Shown here in pieces: positions 42,943 through 52,395 of a stretch of 64,000 bases of DNA. Made by a program: the position numbers and the translations under genes. Source of the DNA: Candidatus Thiodubiliella endoseptemdiera (lineage in GTDB: Bacteria; Pseudomonadota; Gammaproteobacteria; PS1; Pseudothioglobaceae); the NCBI GenBank assembly GCA_013416635.1, contig JACCHT010000001.1, positions 62,001-126,000 on the forward strand, given 5' to 3'. The notes under the pieces are model-generated. The model saw only the letters and a program-made list of their open reading frames with translations. It searched no databases and was not told where the DNA came from. Position 1 is the stretch's first letter. Every line of letters starts with the position of its first letter.

Positions 42943-43607
42943 ACCGCGTCAACTGATTCAATTCCCTTTTGCGGAAGAAATAATCCACAACCCAATAATC
43001 GATGTTCGCCAATACCTTGCTCTTGCAGGGTGACGGACTCAACTTTACGCATATCAGCCACCATTAGTGACCGAGTGTGAATCGTGCCATCGGGCGTGGT
43101 AATGCTTCTTTGTAGTCCTGCCATCATCTTTTTAGGTTGAATGCCGAGCGCTTGAAGTTGGGTAAAAGCCACCTGTAAAAATTCTTCTTCACTCGCACTT
43201 TTGTCACAAGCTACATGCTTGGCAAATACAATTTGCATATTACTCATCAGTTTTGAGTCTAATGCTTTAATGATATCGACGCTATAATCGCCTAAATCCA
43301 GTGTCTTACCCGCTAATTTTCGTACAATTTCTAATTTTTCTTGCGGTACACGGATATTGAGTTTTGAGCGTTTGGAAGGGTAGTAAAGCCCCGATTCATC
43401 TTGCTCCCAGCCATTGCCGTCAGCTACGCTGATGTCAAAAATACCCGCATTTACTTCCGCCAACCAGGGTAAATGTTTTAGCAGCCCTTGTGACAAAAGA
43501 TAGGCGTGGTCCATCGGCAAAACTTTGGCACGAATGCTAAACACAGCGTCTTGAATCGTTTCAGGAAGCGTAAAATGTTCTTCTTTAATATCTTCTTGCC
43601 AAAACAT
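42939..43607 (-). CDS. Cas6/Cmx6-like RAMP protein (type I-MYXAN family), orphan
   Basis: This 222-residue protein matches from memory the Cas6 subtype MYXAN family: [27 protein letters not shown] at the N terminus, [30 protein letters not shown] in the middle, and the C-terminal RAMP glycine loop [19 protein letters not shown] (about 198-216). Cas6 enzymes cut CRISPR precursor RNA. No CRISPR array and no other cas gene is in this window, so it may have been recruited to another RNA-processing role. It is divergent from rnc (RNase III), with 48 bp between the starts. Confidence 0.78.
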   Translation of the reverse strand: MFWQEDIKEEHFTLPETIQDAVFSIRAKVLPMDHAYLLSQGLLKHLPWLAEVNAGIFDISVADGNGWEQDESGLYYPSKRSKLNIRVPQEKLEIVRKLAGKTLDLGDYSVDIIKALDSKLMSNMQIVFAKHVACDKSASEEEFLQVAFTQLQALGIQPKKMMAGLQRSITTPDGTIHTRSLMVADMRKVESVTLQEQGIGEHRLLGCGLFLPQKGIESVDAV

Positions 43608-43655
43608 AGGAATTTTGAGTTTTATAATGGCGACTATTATAAACGAATACCAGCG

Positions 43656-44321
43656 ATGGAAAAATTACAGAAAAAAATTAATTATCAATTTCAAAATATT
43701 GACTTGTTAAAACAAGCCTTGACGCACCGTAGTGTCGGAAAAAATAACAATGAACGCTTAGAGTTTTTGGGTGATAGCATTTTGGGTGTGGTAGTGGCAC
43801 GAGAGCTGTATCAGCGTTTTCCACATATTGGCGAAGGAAAACTATCTCGTTTTAAATCCTATGTGGTTAGGGGGCAGACTTTGGGTTTAATTGCAGCTGA
43901 TATTAAATTGTCAGACTTGCTAATTTTAGGTCCAGGCGAATTGAAAAGTGGTGGACACAATCGCAAATCCATTCAAGCTGATGCAGTGGAAGCTATTTTG
44001 GGTGCTGTCTTTTTAGAATCTGGATTTGAAGCAGTGAATACCTTGATTTTGACTTTGTTTAAAAAATATTTGGATGAAATTAATCCGAATGATACGCTCA
44101 AAGATTTCAAAACAAAATTACAAGAGCATTTGCAAAAGTTCAAACAAACTTTACCGCAATATACACTGATTAAAACCATGGGCAAGGACCATAATGCACT
44201 TTTTATAGTGCGTTGTTTGTTGCAAGACCAGAAAATGCAAGTTGAGCAAGAAGCCAAAAGCATTAAAAGGGCAGAGCAAATGTGTGCTGAAACTTTATTA
44301 AAAAAATTGGAAAAATTATGA
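43656..44321 (+). CDS. rnc: Ribonuclease III
   Basis: This 221-residue double-strand RNA endonuclease has the signature NERLEFLGDSILG and the second acidic cluster QADAVEAILGAVFLE, with a C-terminal dsRNA-binding domain (DFKTKLQEHLQKFKQTLPQY...EQMCAETLLKKL). I chose the ATG at 43656; the longer frame overlaps the divergent Cas6-like gene. It overlaps era by 4 bp, opening the rnc-era-recO-pdxJ-acpS operon. Confidence 0.95.
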   Translation: MEKLQKKINYQFQNIDLLKQALTHRSVGKNNNERLEFLGDSILGVVVARELYQRFPHIGEGKLSRFKSYVVRGQTLGLIAADIKLSDLLILGPGELKSGGHNRKSIQADAVEAILGAVFLESGFEAVNTLILTLFKKYLDEINPNDTLKDFKTKLQEHLQKFKQTLPQYTLIKTMGKDHNALFIVRCLLQDQKMQVEQEAKSIKRAEQMCAETLLKKLEKL

Positions 44322-45202
44322 CACATAAAGCAGGATTCATTGCCGTTATCGGTCGTCCTAATGTTGGAAAATCGACTTTAACGAATGAACTTATTGGTCA
44401 AAAACTCTCTATTACTTCGCACCGACCGCAAACTACTCGCCATCGTATTCATGCGATTGATACTACAGAGGATTATCAAATGATTTTTGTTGATACACCA
44501 GGGATGCATATTGGTAATAGAAAAGCAATTAATGCTTATATGAATAGGGCGGCGAGCTCAAGTATTAAAGATGTGGACATTATTTTGTGGTTGGTTGAAG
44601 TCGGTAAATGGACCAAGGAAGACGCTCGCGTTTTAGAGCATGTAGAGCAAGCCGAAGTGCCTGTAATTTTGTGTGTAAATAAAATTGACAAACTGAAATC
44701 CAATCATGAAGTTCTGCCTTTTTTAGAAAAAATTGGTGAGAAATATCAGCCAAGTGATTTATTCCCACTCTCAGCATTTAAAAAAAATGACACCACTGCT
44801 TTGCGTGCGTTGATTTTGAAATATCTACCAGTGCAAGACAATATTTTTGACGCAGATTTCATCACCGATAGAAGTGAAAAATTTGTTGTTGCTGAATTTA
44901 TTCGTGAAAAACTAATGCGTCATTTGGAAGATGAATTGCCTTATGATTTAACCGTGGAAATTGAACAATATGAATTAGATGGCAGAATGCAACGAATTTC
45001 CGCTAGAATTTTGGTAGAAAAAGACTCACAAAAAACTATCGTCATCGGTAATAAAGGCGATATGCTCAAACTTATTGGTACCGAGGCGCGTCAAAGCATT
45101 GAAGGCTTCTTAGACCGCAAAGTATTTTTAAAACTTTGGGTAAAAGTTTCCACAGGCTGGTCTGACAGTAAGCGGGCATTGGCTTCTTTGGGGTATGACT
45201 AA
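44318..45202 (+). CDS. era: GTPase Era
   Basis: This 294-residue GTPase acts in 30S subunit maturation. It has G1 GRPNVGKST (residues 12-20), G3 DTPGMH, G4 NKID and a C-terminal KH domain (MQRISARILVEKDSQKTIVIGNKG). It is coupled to recO by an 8-bp overlap. Confidence 0.96.
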   Translation: MTHKAGFIAVIGRPNVGKSTLTNELIGQKLSITSHRPQTTRHRIHAIDTTEDYQMIFVDTPGMHIGNRKAINAYMNRAASSSIKDVDIILWLVEVGKWTKEDARVLEHVEQAEVPVILCVNKIDKLKSNHEVLPFLEKIGEKYQPSDLFPLSAFKKNDTTALRALILKYLPVQDNIFDADFITDRSEKFVVAEFIREKLMRHLEDELPYDLTVEIEQYELDGRMQRISARILVEKDSQKTIVIGNKGDMLKLIGTEARQSIEGFLDRKVFLKLWVKVSTGWSDSKRALASLGYD

Positions 45203-45896
45203 GGTTGAGTTAACGCCTGCGTTTTTGATTCATCGTAGGGCGTTTAAAGAGTCATCTTTGTTGTTGGATTTCTTTACCCAGAAGTATGGCAGAATTCGTC
45301 TTGTTGGGCGAGGGTCGCGTAAATCAAAAATGCCTGTACAGATGTTTCAGCAGATGAATATTTCATTTTATGGCAGAGGCGAGTTAAAGACATTAACAGA
45401 CTGGGAGGTGGATGATGAGCCTAGGAATTTATTTGGAGAGACACTGATACTGGGGATGTATGTCAATGAACTTATTGTTCGATTGTTGCAGGAGCAAGAT
45501 TCGCATTCTCAATTATTTGAGATTTATCGGTGTTTTATTCGTCAACTTATTGGGTTAGAAAAGCAATCACAGCATTGGTTGTTGCGAATATTTGAGCATA
45601 ATTTATTGATTGAGTTGGGTTATGGATTTGACTTTGAAAATGATGTGAATGGGGACAAGATTAAGGAGGATAGTTATTATGATTATCAACCTCAGGCTGG
45701 TTTTTTATTGAGTAGTGCAGGTAAAATATCGGGTAAATTGATTGGCTTGTTATCAGCAAAGATGGTATCAGAACTACCAGATGCAGTGCAATTAAGAATA
45801 AGTAGGAATTTAAATAGAGTGAGACTGAAACCTTTGTTGGGTGATAAACCTTTGCAAAGTCGGTCTTTATTTTTTCACAAAGTAAAAAAGATATGA
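45195..45896 (+). CDS. recO: DNA repair protein RecO
   Basis: This 233-residue mediator loads RecA with RecR. It has the N-terminal OB fold ([38 protein letters not shown]) and a helical C-terminal part ([24 protein letters not shown]). The cysteine zinc motif of some RecO proteins is missing, as in many gammaproteobacteria. It overlaps era and pdxJ. Confidence 0.92.
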   Translation: MTKVELTPAFLIHRRAFKESSLLLDFFTQKYGRIRLVGRGSRKSKMPVQMFQQMNISFYGRGELKTLTDWEVDDEPRNLFGETLILGMYVNELIVRLLQEQDSHSQLFEIYRCFIRQLIGLEKQSQHWLLRIFEHNLLIELGYGFDFENDVNGDKIKEDSYYDYQPQAGFLLSSAGKISGKLIGLLSAKMVSELPDAVQLRISRNLNRVRLKPLLGDKPLQSRSLFFHKVKKI

Positions 45897-46618
45897 GCAT
45901 TTATTTAGGCGTTAATATTGATCACATTGCCACTATTCGGCAAGCCAGAGGCACGGATTATCCTTCGCCGATTGAAGGTGCTTTGTTGTGTGAAAAGGCG
46001 GGAGCAGATAGTATTACTCTGCATTTGCGTGAAGACAGGCGGCATATCCAAGACAGAGATGTGGAAATCTTGCGTGAAAAACTCACTACTAAAATGAATT
46101 TAGAAATGGCAACCACCGATGAAATGGTTGCTATCGCTGACAAAATAAGACCACAAGATTGTTGCTTAGTGCCTGAAAAACGCGAGGAATTGACTACTGA
46201 AGGTGGGTTGGATGTCGCTAGTCAAATTTCTAGAATGACAGATGTTTGTGTACAATTAAAAGCCTCAAATATTGTTGTATCATTATTTATTGATGCACAA
46301 AAAACCCAGATTGATGCCGCTAAAGAATGTAGTGCGCCAGTGATAGAATTACACACAGGGCATTACGCAGACACCACAGGTGCAGAGCAAGTTGCAGAGT
46401 TTGAACGCATCAAAGCCATGGCAACTTATGCCCATTCACTCGGTTTACAAGTTAATGCAGGGCATGGTTTAACCCTAGAAAATACTATGGCAATCGCAGA
46501 ATTACCTGAGATTGTTGAACTAAACATCGGGCATTCTATCATTGCTAGAGCAGTATTCGTTGGTTTGGCGCAAGCAACACAAGAAATGAAAGATTTATTA
46601 CTAAAGGCGAGATTATGA
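45893..46618 (+). CDS. pdxJ: Pyridoxine 5'-phosphate synthase
   Basis: This 241-residue TIM-barrel enzyme makes pyridoxine phosphate in the DXP-dependent route, which also uses the SerC enzyme found here. It has the start [19 protein letters not shown], the catalytic Glu region [13 protein letters not shown] and [11 protein letters not shown]. Overlaps by 4 bp with both neighbours show tight coupling. Confidence 0.96.
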   Translation: MSIYLGVNIDHIATIRQARGTDYPSPIEGALLCEKAGADSITLHLREDRRHIQDRDVEILREKLTTKMNLEMATTDEMVAIADKIRPQDCCLVPEKREELTTEGGLDVASQISRMTDVCVQLKASNIVVSLFIDAQKTQIDAAKECSAPVIELHTGHYADTTGAEQVAEFERIKAMATYAHSLGLQVNAGHGLTLENTMAIAELPEIVELNIGHSIIARAVFVGLAQATQEMKDLLLKARL

Positions 46619-47037
46619 TTTACGGCATTGGCACAGACATTATCAATATTGAGCGCATGGCGCATATCTTAAACAGAAATAAAGAGGGATTGATAAAGCG
46701 CATCTTATCCGAACACGAAGCCATGCTATTTGCCAATAAAGGCGACAGTGCCGCTTATTGTGCCAAACGATTTGCCGCCAAAGAAGCCTTTGCTAAAGCC
46801 TTGGGTACTGGTATTGGTAAGATTGTGAGTTTTAAAGATTTGACCGTGCGTAACAATGAAGAGGGTAAGCCATACTTCATTCCTTCGGAAAAATTACGAC
46901 AGTATCTTTTGGAAAAGGGCATCAAACATGCGCACTTAAGTTTGTCTGATGAAAAAGTGAATGCCGTGGCATTTGTGGTGTTGGAATTAGGTGAAAAAGA
47001 CGAAGACGGGAAAAAAGAATATGGAGCAACTTTTTAG
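46615..47037 (+). CDS. acpS: Holo-[acyl-carrier-protein] synthase
   Basis: This 140-residue phosphopantetheinyl transferase activates acyl carrier protein. It has [12 protein letters not shown] at the N terminus and [17 protein letters not shown]. About 12 C-terminal residues ([15 protein letters not shown] region) go beyond the usual length. Its stop overlaps that of the converging secreted-protein gene. Confidence 0.94.
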   Translation: MIYGIGTDIINIERMAHILNRNKEGLIKRILSEHEAMLFANKGDSAAYCAKRFAAKEAFAKALGTGIGKIVSFKDLTVRNNEEGKPYFIPSEKLRQYLLEKGIKHAHLSLSDEKVNAVAFVVLELGEKDEDGKKEYGATF

Positions 47038-47339
47038 TTGATATATTGCCCAAATCCTGCTTTATGTGCCTCTCGTTTTGTGCCAGCACAGCCAAATTTT
47101 TCAGCCGTTTTATAACTTGATACTGCCAAAGGATGTTGTTCTAGCACGGACACTGGCGTTCTGTCCATTTTAAAACGCTTTAAACCTTTGTTCATCCTGT
47201 GATAACCTGCTGTATTTAGCCCTGAACAGTTTTCATTGTAGTATTTTACTGCACCGATAATTACCAACATTTCATTTGGCGACATTGCGTGGGTATTTAA
47301 ACTTAATGAAAGTATAAAAATTGACAGTATTTTTTCCAT
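47034..47339 (-). CDS. Small predicted secreted protein
   Basis: This 101-residue protein has a signal peptide (MEKILSIFILSLSLNTHA). The mature part has two cysteines that could form a disulfide (YNENCSGLN and EKFGCAGT), with basic stretches between. I do not recognise it. Its ATG overlaps the stop of the Sel1-like remnant (TAATG), so the two may have been one operon. Confidence 0.6.
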   Translation of the reverse strand: MEKILSIFILSLSLNTHAMSPNEMLVIIGAVKYYNENCSGLNTAGYHRMNKGLKRFKMDRTPVSVLEQHPLAVSSYKTAEKFGCAGTKREAHKAGFGQYIN

Positions 47340-47530
47340 TATTTATTGACTTCCTGATTTAATAAGGAGTATTTTTTGCAAGTGTGTGCACTTCTTAAAT
47401 CACAACCTTTGCCAAAATATTTTAAAGCTTGAATTTTATTTTGTCTAACCCCTTCGCCTTTGCGATACATAGCCCCAAGATTAGAACAGCCACTGCCACC
47501 ATCTAAACCATAGGCTTTTTTATTTGTGAT
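47339..47530 (-). pseudogene. Sel1-like repeat fragment without a start
   Basis: The frame encodes AYGLDGGSGCSNLGAMYRKG, then EGVRQNKIQALKYFGKGCDL and RSAHTCKKYSLL, one or two Sel1/Hcp-type repeats with paired cysteines. No start codon is in frame; it begins just after ubiG. An ATG at the ubiG end could serve if one A were added to the A7 run (plus-strand T near 47530), but a 5'-truncated remnant of a larger secreted repeat protein is also likely. Confidence 0.5.
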
Positions 47531-47540
47531 TTTTTTAATA

Positions 47541-48251
47541 TTACTTTTGATAATGACATAGATAATTTACACTCACATCGTCTTCAAGTTTATAGGTTTT
47601 TGTGAATGGGTTGTAAGTCATACCAATCATACTTTTTAGCGTTAAACCTGAATGCCTTGCCCACGCTTCCATTTCACTTGGGCGGATAAATTTGTCCCAA
47701 TCATGAGTGCCTTTGGGTAATAAATTGAGCACATATTCTGCGCCAATAATGGCAAATAAATAGGATTTTGCATTGCGGTTAAGGGTTGAGAAAAATAGTT
47801 GCCCATCGGTTTTAACGAGTTCGCTACATGCTTTGATGATGGAACTTGGGTCGGGCACATGCTCTAACATTTCTAAACAGGTAACAATATCAAAGGCTTG
47901 GGCATTGTCTTTGGCAAACGCTTCCACGGGGATTTTTTGATAATCAACTTCTAAGCCGGATTCAAGCAGGTGAAGCTTTGCTACTTCTAGTCCTGCTTCT
48001 GCCATGTCAATACCAGTAATAATTGCACCTTCTAGGGCGAGAGATTCTGCCAAAATACCACCACCGCAGCCAACATCAAGGATTTTTTTGCCTTGTAACG
48101 AGCCACCACATTTTTCTTTAATGTAGTTTAGGCGTAGTGGGTTGATGTCGTGTAGGGGTTTGAATTCAGAATTTTTATCCCACCAACGAGACGCCAAAGT
48201 GGCAAACTTATTAACTTCATCAATATCTACATTAATATCCGTATTACTCAT
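47541..48251 (-). CDS. ubiG: Ubiquinone biosynthesis O-methyltransferase
   Basis: This 236-residue SAM-dependent enzyme does both O-methylation steps of ubiquinone synthesis. It has FATLASRWWDKNSEFKPLHDINPLRLNYI, the SAM motif ILDVGCGGGILAESLA and TCLEMLEHVPDP. I chose the ATG at 48251 (MSNTDINVD); the frame extends into MITE copy 6, which ends 1 bp upstream. The element's end supplies AAAGG as a possible ribosome-binding site 5 bp before the ATG. Confidence 0.93.
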   Translation of the reverse strand: MSNTDINVDIDEVNKFATLASRWWDKNSEFKPLHDINPLRLNYIKEKCGGSLQGKKILDVGCGGGILAESLALEGAIITGIDMAEAGLEVAKLHLLESGLEVDYQKIPVEAFAKDNAQAFDIVTCLEMLEHVPDPSSIIKACSELVKTDGQLFFSTLNRNAKSYLFAIIGAEYVLNLLPKGTHDWDKFIRPSEMEAWARHSGLTLKSMIGMTYNPFTKTYKLEDDVSVNYLCHYQK

Positions 48252-48252
48252 A

Positions 48253-48413
48253 GAGACCTTTGCATAAATAGGGATGATTAGCAAAATGACAGATTTTATT
48301 AAATTGGAAATTTTTTAAATCCACTCCTAGCAGGGCTAAGGGTGTTTTTAAAAAGTTTGTAATTTGATGAAAGATGGCGTTTTGATGATTATTCATATTT
48401 ATGCAAAGGTCTC
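48253..48413 (-). mobile_element. MITE-like element, copy 6 (reverse orientation), at the bcp/ubiG junction
   Basis: It is 161 bp with a perfect TCATA duplication (TATGA on the minus strand). The original overlap of the bcp stop and ubiG start (TTATGAGT) was duplicated, so each gene kept its own codon. Confidence 0.94.
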
Positions 48414-48863
48414 TCATAACGCTTGTACCGTTTGTAAAACTTCTTGCACATGGTCTTTGACTCTGACTTTGTCCCAAGATTTTAGGATATTACCATCAGC
48501 ATCAATGATAAAGGTAGAACGCACAATACCCATATATTCCTTGCCCATAAATTTCTTCAGTTGCCACACGCCAAATGCTTCACATAAATCACCATCGACA
48601 TCAGCAATGAGTTCAAAAGGGAACGCTTGCTTGGTTTTGAATTTTTCATGTTTAGCCATATCATCTTTTGAAACGCCATAAACGACTGTATTTGCGTCTA
48701 AAAACGCCTGATGGTTGTCTCTGAAATTTTGCCCTTCGGTGGTGCAACCTGGGGTCGCATCTTTTGGGTAAAAATATAAAATAATGTTTCGCCCCTGAGT
48801 GTCGGGAATACTGACTTCTAAATTGCTCGTGGCTTGGCAGGTAGTTGGTTGAACTTTATTCAT
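48414..48863 (-). CDS. bcp: Thioredoxin-dependent peroxiredoxin, Bcp/PrxQ family
   Basis: This 149-residue enzyme reduces hydroperoxides. The peroxidatic Cys is in YPKDATPGCTTEGQNFRD. The common resolving Cys five residues later is Gln here, so it may work as a 1-Cys type or use another cysteine (PTTCQATSN near the N terminus or GDLCEAFG). It and ubiG were originally overlapping genes, now split by the MITE. Confidence 0.92.
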   Translation of the reverse strand: MNKVQPTTCQATSNLEVSIPDTQGRNIILYFYPKDATPGCTTEGQNFRDNHQAFLDANTVVYGVSKDDMAKHEKFKTKQAFPFELIADVDGDLCEAFGVWQLKKFMGKEYMGIVRSTFIIDADGNILKSWDKVRVKDHVQEVLQTVQAL

Positions 48864-48907
48864 AACGGTATAATGGCTCGTTTAAAAACTTCTATTTTAT
48901 CACTTCA

Positions 48908-50695
48908 ATGAAGAACATCCGTAATTTTTCCATTATTGCCCATATTGATCATGGTAAATCAACTATTGCTGACCGTTTTATTCAGTTTTGTGGTGGTTTG
49001 AGCGACAGAGAAATGTCAGCGCAAGTGTTGGACTCAATGGACATTGAGAAAGAACGGGGCATTACCATTAAATCACAAAGTGTTACGCTAGATTACCATG
49101 CTAAAAATGGTGAAACTTACCAATTAAATTTTATTGATACACCGGGACATGTGGATTTTTCTTATGAAGTCTCTCGTTCGCTTTCTGCTTGCGAAGGGGC
49201 GTTGTTAATTGTTGACGCTTCGCAAGGTGTTGAAGCGCAAACGGTAGCAAATTGTTACACCGCACTTGAGCAGGGTTTGGAGGTAGTGCCGGTTTTGAAT
49301 AAAATTGATTTACCCGCAGCAGACCCTGATCGTGTTGTTGATGAAATTGAAGATGTGATTGGCGTTGAAGCCACGGAAGCCGTGCATGTGAGTGCTAAAT
49401 CGGGTATCGGTATTGAAGATACTTTAGAACAAATTGTAGAAAAAATTCCTGCTCCAAAAGGTGACCTTGATGCCCCAATTAAGGCTTTGATTATTGATTC
49501 TTGGTTTGATAATTATTTGGGTGTAGTGTCGCTTATTCGTGTGATTGACGGTGAGATTAAAGCCAAAGATAAGATTAAAATTTTCTCAAACAAGCAAGAA
49601 CACTTAGTTGATGAAGTCGGTGTATTTACCCCAAAACGCCTTAAAACTTACAGTTTAAAGGCGGGTGAAGTTGGCTTTATGATTGCCAATATTAAAAACA
49701 TTGATGGTGCGCCAGTCGGAGATACTATCACCAGTATTAAAAATTCAGCAACTGAACCATTGGAGGGTTTCAAGCCTGTGCAACCCCGTGTATTTGCTGG
49801 TATTTTTCCTATTTCAGGCGAGGATTATGAAAAATTTCGTGATGCTTTGGCAAAATTGCGTTTGAATGATGCAGCACTGCAATATGAACCTGAAAATTCT
49901 GATGCCTTAGGTTTTGGCTTTAGGATTGGTTTTTTGGGTTTGTTACATATGGAAATCGTGCAAGAGCGTTTAGAACGAGAGTACGATTTAGATTTAATCA
50001 CCACAGCGCCAACGGTAGTTTATGAAATTCTTGATAAAAAAGGCAATACAATGTTGGTTGATAGTCCATCAAAGATGCCTGAAAATCAATTTATTGAAGA
50101 GTTTAGAGAGCCGATTATTACTGCCAATATTTTAGTTACTGATGAATTTGTTGGTAATGTTATTACCCTGTGCGTAGAAAAACGCGGTGTGCAAAAAAGC
50201 CTAACTTATCTAGGTAAGCAAGTGCAAATGGTGTATGAATTGCCACTCAATGAAGTGGTGCTTGATTTTTTTGATAGACTTAAATCGGTTTCCCGTGGCT
50301 TTGCCTCAATGGACTATCAATTTGAGCGTTATCAAGCATCTGATTTAATCCGTTTAGATATTATGATTAACCAAGAAGCTGTCGATGCCTTGGCATTGAT
50401 TATTCATCGTAATGATTCCGTGAAGAAAGGCAGGGAAATCGCTGAAAAAATGAGAGATTTAATCCCAAGACAGATGTTTGATGTGGCAATTCAAGCGTGT
50501 ATTGGCGTTAAAATCATCTCCCGAGCCAATGTCAAAGCGCTAAGAAAAAATGTAACTGCTAAATGTTATGGTGGGGATGTTTCTCGTAAACGCAAACTTT
50601 TGGATAAGCAAAAGAAAGGTAAAAAACGCATGCGTAGTGTGGGCAGGGTGGATATTCCACAAGAGGCATTTTTAGCGGTGTTGCATATTGATTAG
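48908..50695 (+). CDS. lepA: Elongation factor 4
   Basis: This 595-residue translational GTPase back-translocates or rescues ribosomes. It has [14 protein letters not shown], the switch region [35 protein letters not shown] and [10 protein letters not shown], with the LepA-specific C terminus ([24 protein letters not shown]). It is usually followed by lepB; here the next genes are an ATPase/TOPRIM pair, which looks inserted. Confidence 0.96.
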   Translation: MKNIRNFSIIAHIDHGKSTIADRFIQFCGGLSDREMSAQVLDSMDIEKERGITIKSQSVTLDYHAKNGETYQLNFIDTPGHVDFSYEVSRSLSACEGALLIVDASQGVEAQTVANCYTALEQGLEVVPVLNKIDLPAADPDRVVDEIEDVIGVEATEAVHVSAKSGIGIEDTLEQIVEKIPAPKGDLDAPIKALIIDSWFDNYLGVVSLIRVIDGEIKAKDKIKIFSNKQEHLVDEVGVFTPKRLKTYSLKAGEVGFMIANIKNIDGAPVGDTITSIKNSATEPLEGFKPVQPRVFAGIFPISGEDYEKFRDALAKLRLNDAALQYEPENSDALGFGFRIGFLGLLHMEIVQERLEREYDLDLITTAPTVVYEILDKKGNTMLVDSPSKMPENQFIEEFREPIITANILVTDEFVGNVITLCVEKRGVQKSLTYLGKQVQMVYELPLNEVVLDFFDRLKSVSRGFASMDYQFERYQASDLIRLDIMINQEAVDALALIIHRNDSVKKGREIAEKMRDLIPRQMFDVAIQACIGVKIISRANVKALRKNVTAKCYGGDVSRKRKLLDKQKKGKKRMRSVGRVDIPQEAFLAVLHID

Positions 50696-50743
50696 AGTAT
50701 CATTTCAACTATTGTTTATTTTTTTAAAATTATAAAATTTATT

Positions 50744-51763
50744 ATGTGTAATTCTTTTATTGCTAAAAACTTCAGAACCTTTAAAGAGATTAAAATATCA
50801 AAACTTGCTAAAGTTAATTTATTTTTAGGCAAAAATAGCGTTGGTAAAACTGCTTTACTTGAGGCGTTTTATATTTATTTACATGAGAATAAAACAGAGG
50901 CTATTTACGAATTATTATTAAAAAAAGAAGAGCATTTATCAAGCAAGGAAGATTTAGCATCTGTTATTAAGCATTTATTTTATGACCATAAATTACCAAC
51001 ACCAGGGGCAGAGGGCATTTTACTCAGTTCTTTGAATGGAAAAAAAGTTGTCAAGTCTAAGTCGGTAACCATTAAAACAGATACTGGAGATACTTTTGAT
51101 GATTTTTTAGTCATCACTAAAGGTGTAAAAGAACAAAAATATCCCCTTGTTAGGGATTTTAGAGATTTCTATCGTCAATCTAGAATGTTTGAAGATTATA
51201 ACTACAAAGGTAACTTGAAATTTGTCTATAGTATGGGCATTGATAATGCATATATTACTGAATTATGGGACAATATTGCATTTGAAAGCAAGCAGGACTT
51301 CGTTATTGAAGCGTTAAAGATTATTGAAAAAGAATTATCCGATGTTGCCTTTATAGAGGCAAAAAACCGTAGAGATAGAATTGCAATTGCTAAAGTTTCT
51401 GGTAAAAAAGTGCCATTTAAAAGTATGGGAGATGGTATTAATCGAATTTTACATATTATTTTAAGTATGGTAAACGCTCAAGATGGCTATTTATTAATTG
51501 ATGAATTTGAAAATGGCTTGCATTATTCAGTGCAAGAGCAGGTATGGAAAGTTATTTTTTCTTTAGCAGAAAGTCTTAATGTGCAAGTATTTGCCACAAC
51601 GCATAGTAGTGATTGTATTAAAGCGTTTGGTTCGCAATGGGAAGGTAATGAGAATAAGGCAACTATGCACCGTATCGATTATAAAGACCAGCAACATTCT
51701 GTAATGCCCTATGATTTTTCTGACCTTAATGATGCATTAAGCACGAATACAGAGGTTAGATAG
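50744..51763 (+). CDS. AAA ATPase of OLD-like type, first gene of a putative defence pair
   Basis: This 339-residue SMC/RecF-like ATPase has Walker A GKNSVGKT (residues 29-36), an ABC-like signature region FKSMGDGINRILHIILS, Walker B YLLIDEFENGLH (about 246-257) and the switch His in FATTHSSD. Its C terminus lacks the nuclease domain of single-chain OLD proteins; the next gene encodes a TOPRIM-like protein instead. This split layout resembles PARIS-type and AbiL-type phage defence pairs. The stop overlaps the next start (TAGTG). It interrupts the usual lepA neighbourhood. Confidence 0.85.
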   Translation: MCNSFIAKNFRTFKEIKISKLAKVNLFLGKNSVGKTALLEAFYIYLHENKTEAIYELLLKKEEHLSSKEDLASVIKHLFYDHKLPTPGAEGILLSSLNGKKVVKSKSVTIKTDTGDTFDDFLVITKGVKEQKYPLVRDFRDFYRQSRMFEDYNYKGNLKFVYSMGIDNAYITELWDNIAFESKQDFVIEALKIIEKELSDVAFIEAKNRRDRIAIAKVSGKKVPFKSMGDGINRILHIILSMVNAQDGYLLIDEFENGLHYSVQEQVWKVIFSLAESLNVQVFATTHSSDCIKAFGSQWEGNENKATMHRIDYKDQQHSVMPYDFSDLNDALSTNTEVR

Positions 51764-52395
51764 TGCCTGTTGAGTGGATGAAGCGGTGTGAAGAAAAATC
51801 AGTATTGTTGCTTGAAGGTAATGATGATTGTAATATTATTAAAAATTTTTGCAAATATAATGGAATAGAGATTAATTTTGGCTTCTGTAATTGCAGAAAT
51901 GATAGTCAAGTTTTGTCTAAAATAAATGCGTTGTTGCGAGAAAACAACCAACCTAAGATTATTGGTGTTATTTTGGATGCTGATAACGATATTGATGAGC
52001 GTTATCAAGACATTAAAGAAAAAGTTAAAAATTTTTACAAATTACCTAAAAATATGCCAAAAGATGGACTCGTTCATTTAGAAAAAGGGTTGCCAAAATT
52101 AGGTATTTGGATAATGCCAAATAACCAAGATAATGGTGCTTTGGAAGAATTTTATTTGGAATTGGCAACTGACATAGATACTGCTTTTATTAACAATACC
52201 ATTCAAGAAGCAGAAAAGAAAGAGCTCACTTCATTTAAATCACAACACCGGAAAAAAGCCATTATGCACACCTATTTTGCTTGGCAAGATACACCAGGTA
52301 TGCCACTACATGCAGCTATCAATAAAATCGTATTGGATAACAATGCAGAGATTGCCCATGTCTTTAAAGGTTGGTTGATAAGTTTATTTAATTAA
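51763..52395 (+). CDS. TOPRIM-like protein (DUF3226 type), second gene of the putative defence pair
   Basis: This 210-residue protein has the TOPRIM acidic residues: Glu18 in VLLLEGNDDCN and the DxD pair in GVILDADNDIDERYQD (residues 72 and 74), with a later GALEEFYLELA acidic helix. This matches the DUF3226 family. TOPRIM partners of AAA ATPases act as nucleases or effectors in OLD-like systems. A GTG start at 51763 overlaps the ATPase stop, so the two are made together. Function is inferred from pairing; no target is known. Confidence 0.82.
   Translation: MPVEWMKRCEEKSVLLLEGNDDCNIIKNFCKYNGIEINFGFCNCRNDSQVLSKINALLRENNQPKIIGVILDADNDIDERYQDIKEKVKNFYKLPKNMPKDGLVHLEKGLPKLGIWIMPNNQDNGALEEFYLELATDIDTAFINNTIQEAEKKELTSFKSQHRKKAIMHTYFAWQDTPGMPLHAAINKIVLDNNAEIAHVFKGWLISLFN

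Noticed and set aside
42939..43607. CRISPR array near the Cas6-like gene
   Set aside because: I scanned both flanks for regularly spaced direct repeats and found none; the only dispersed repeat is the MITE-like element.
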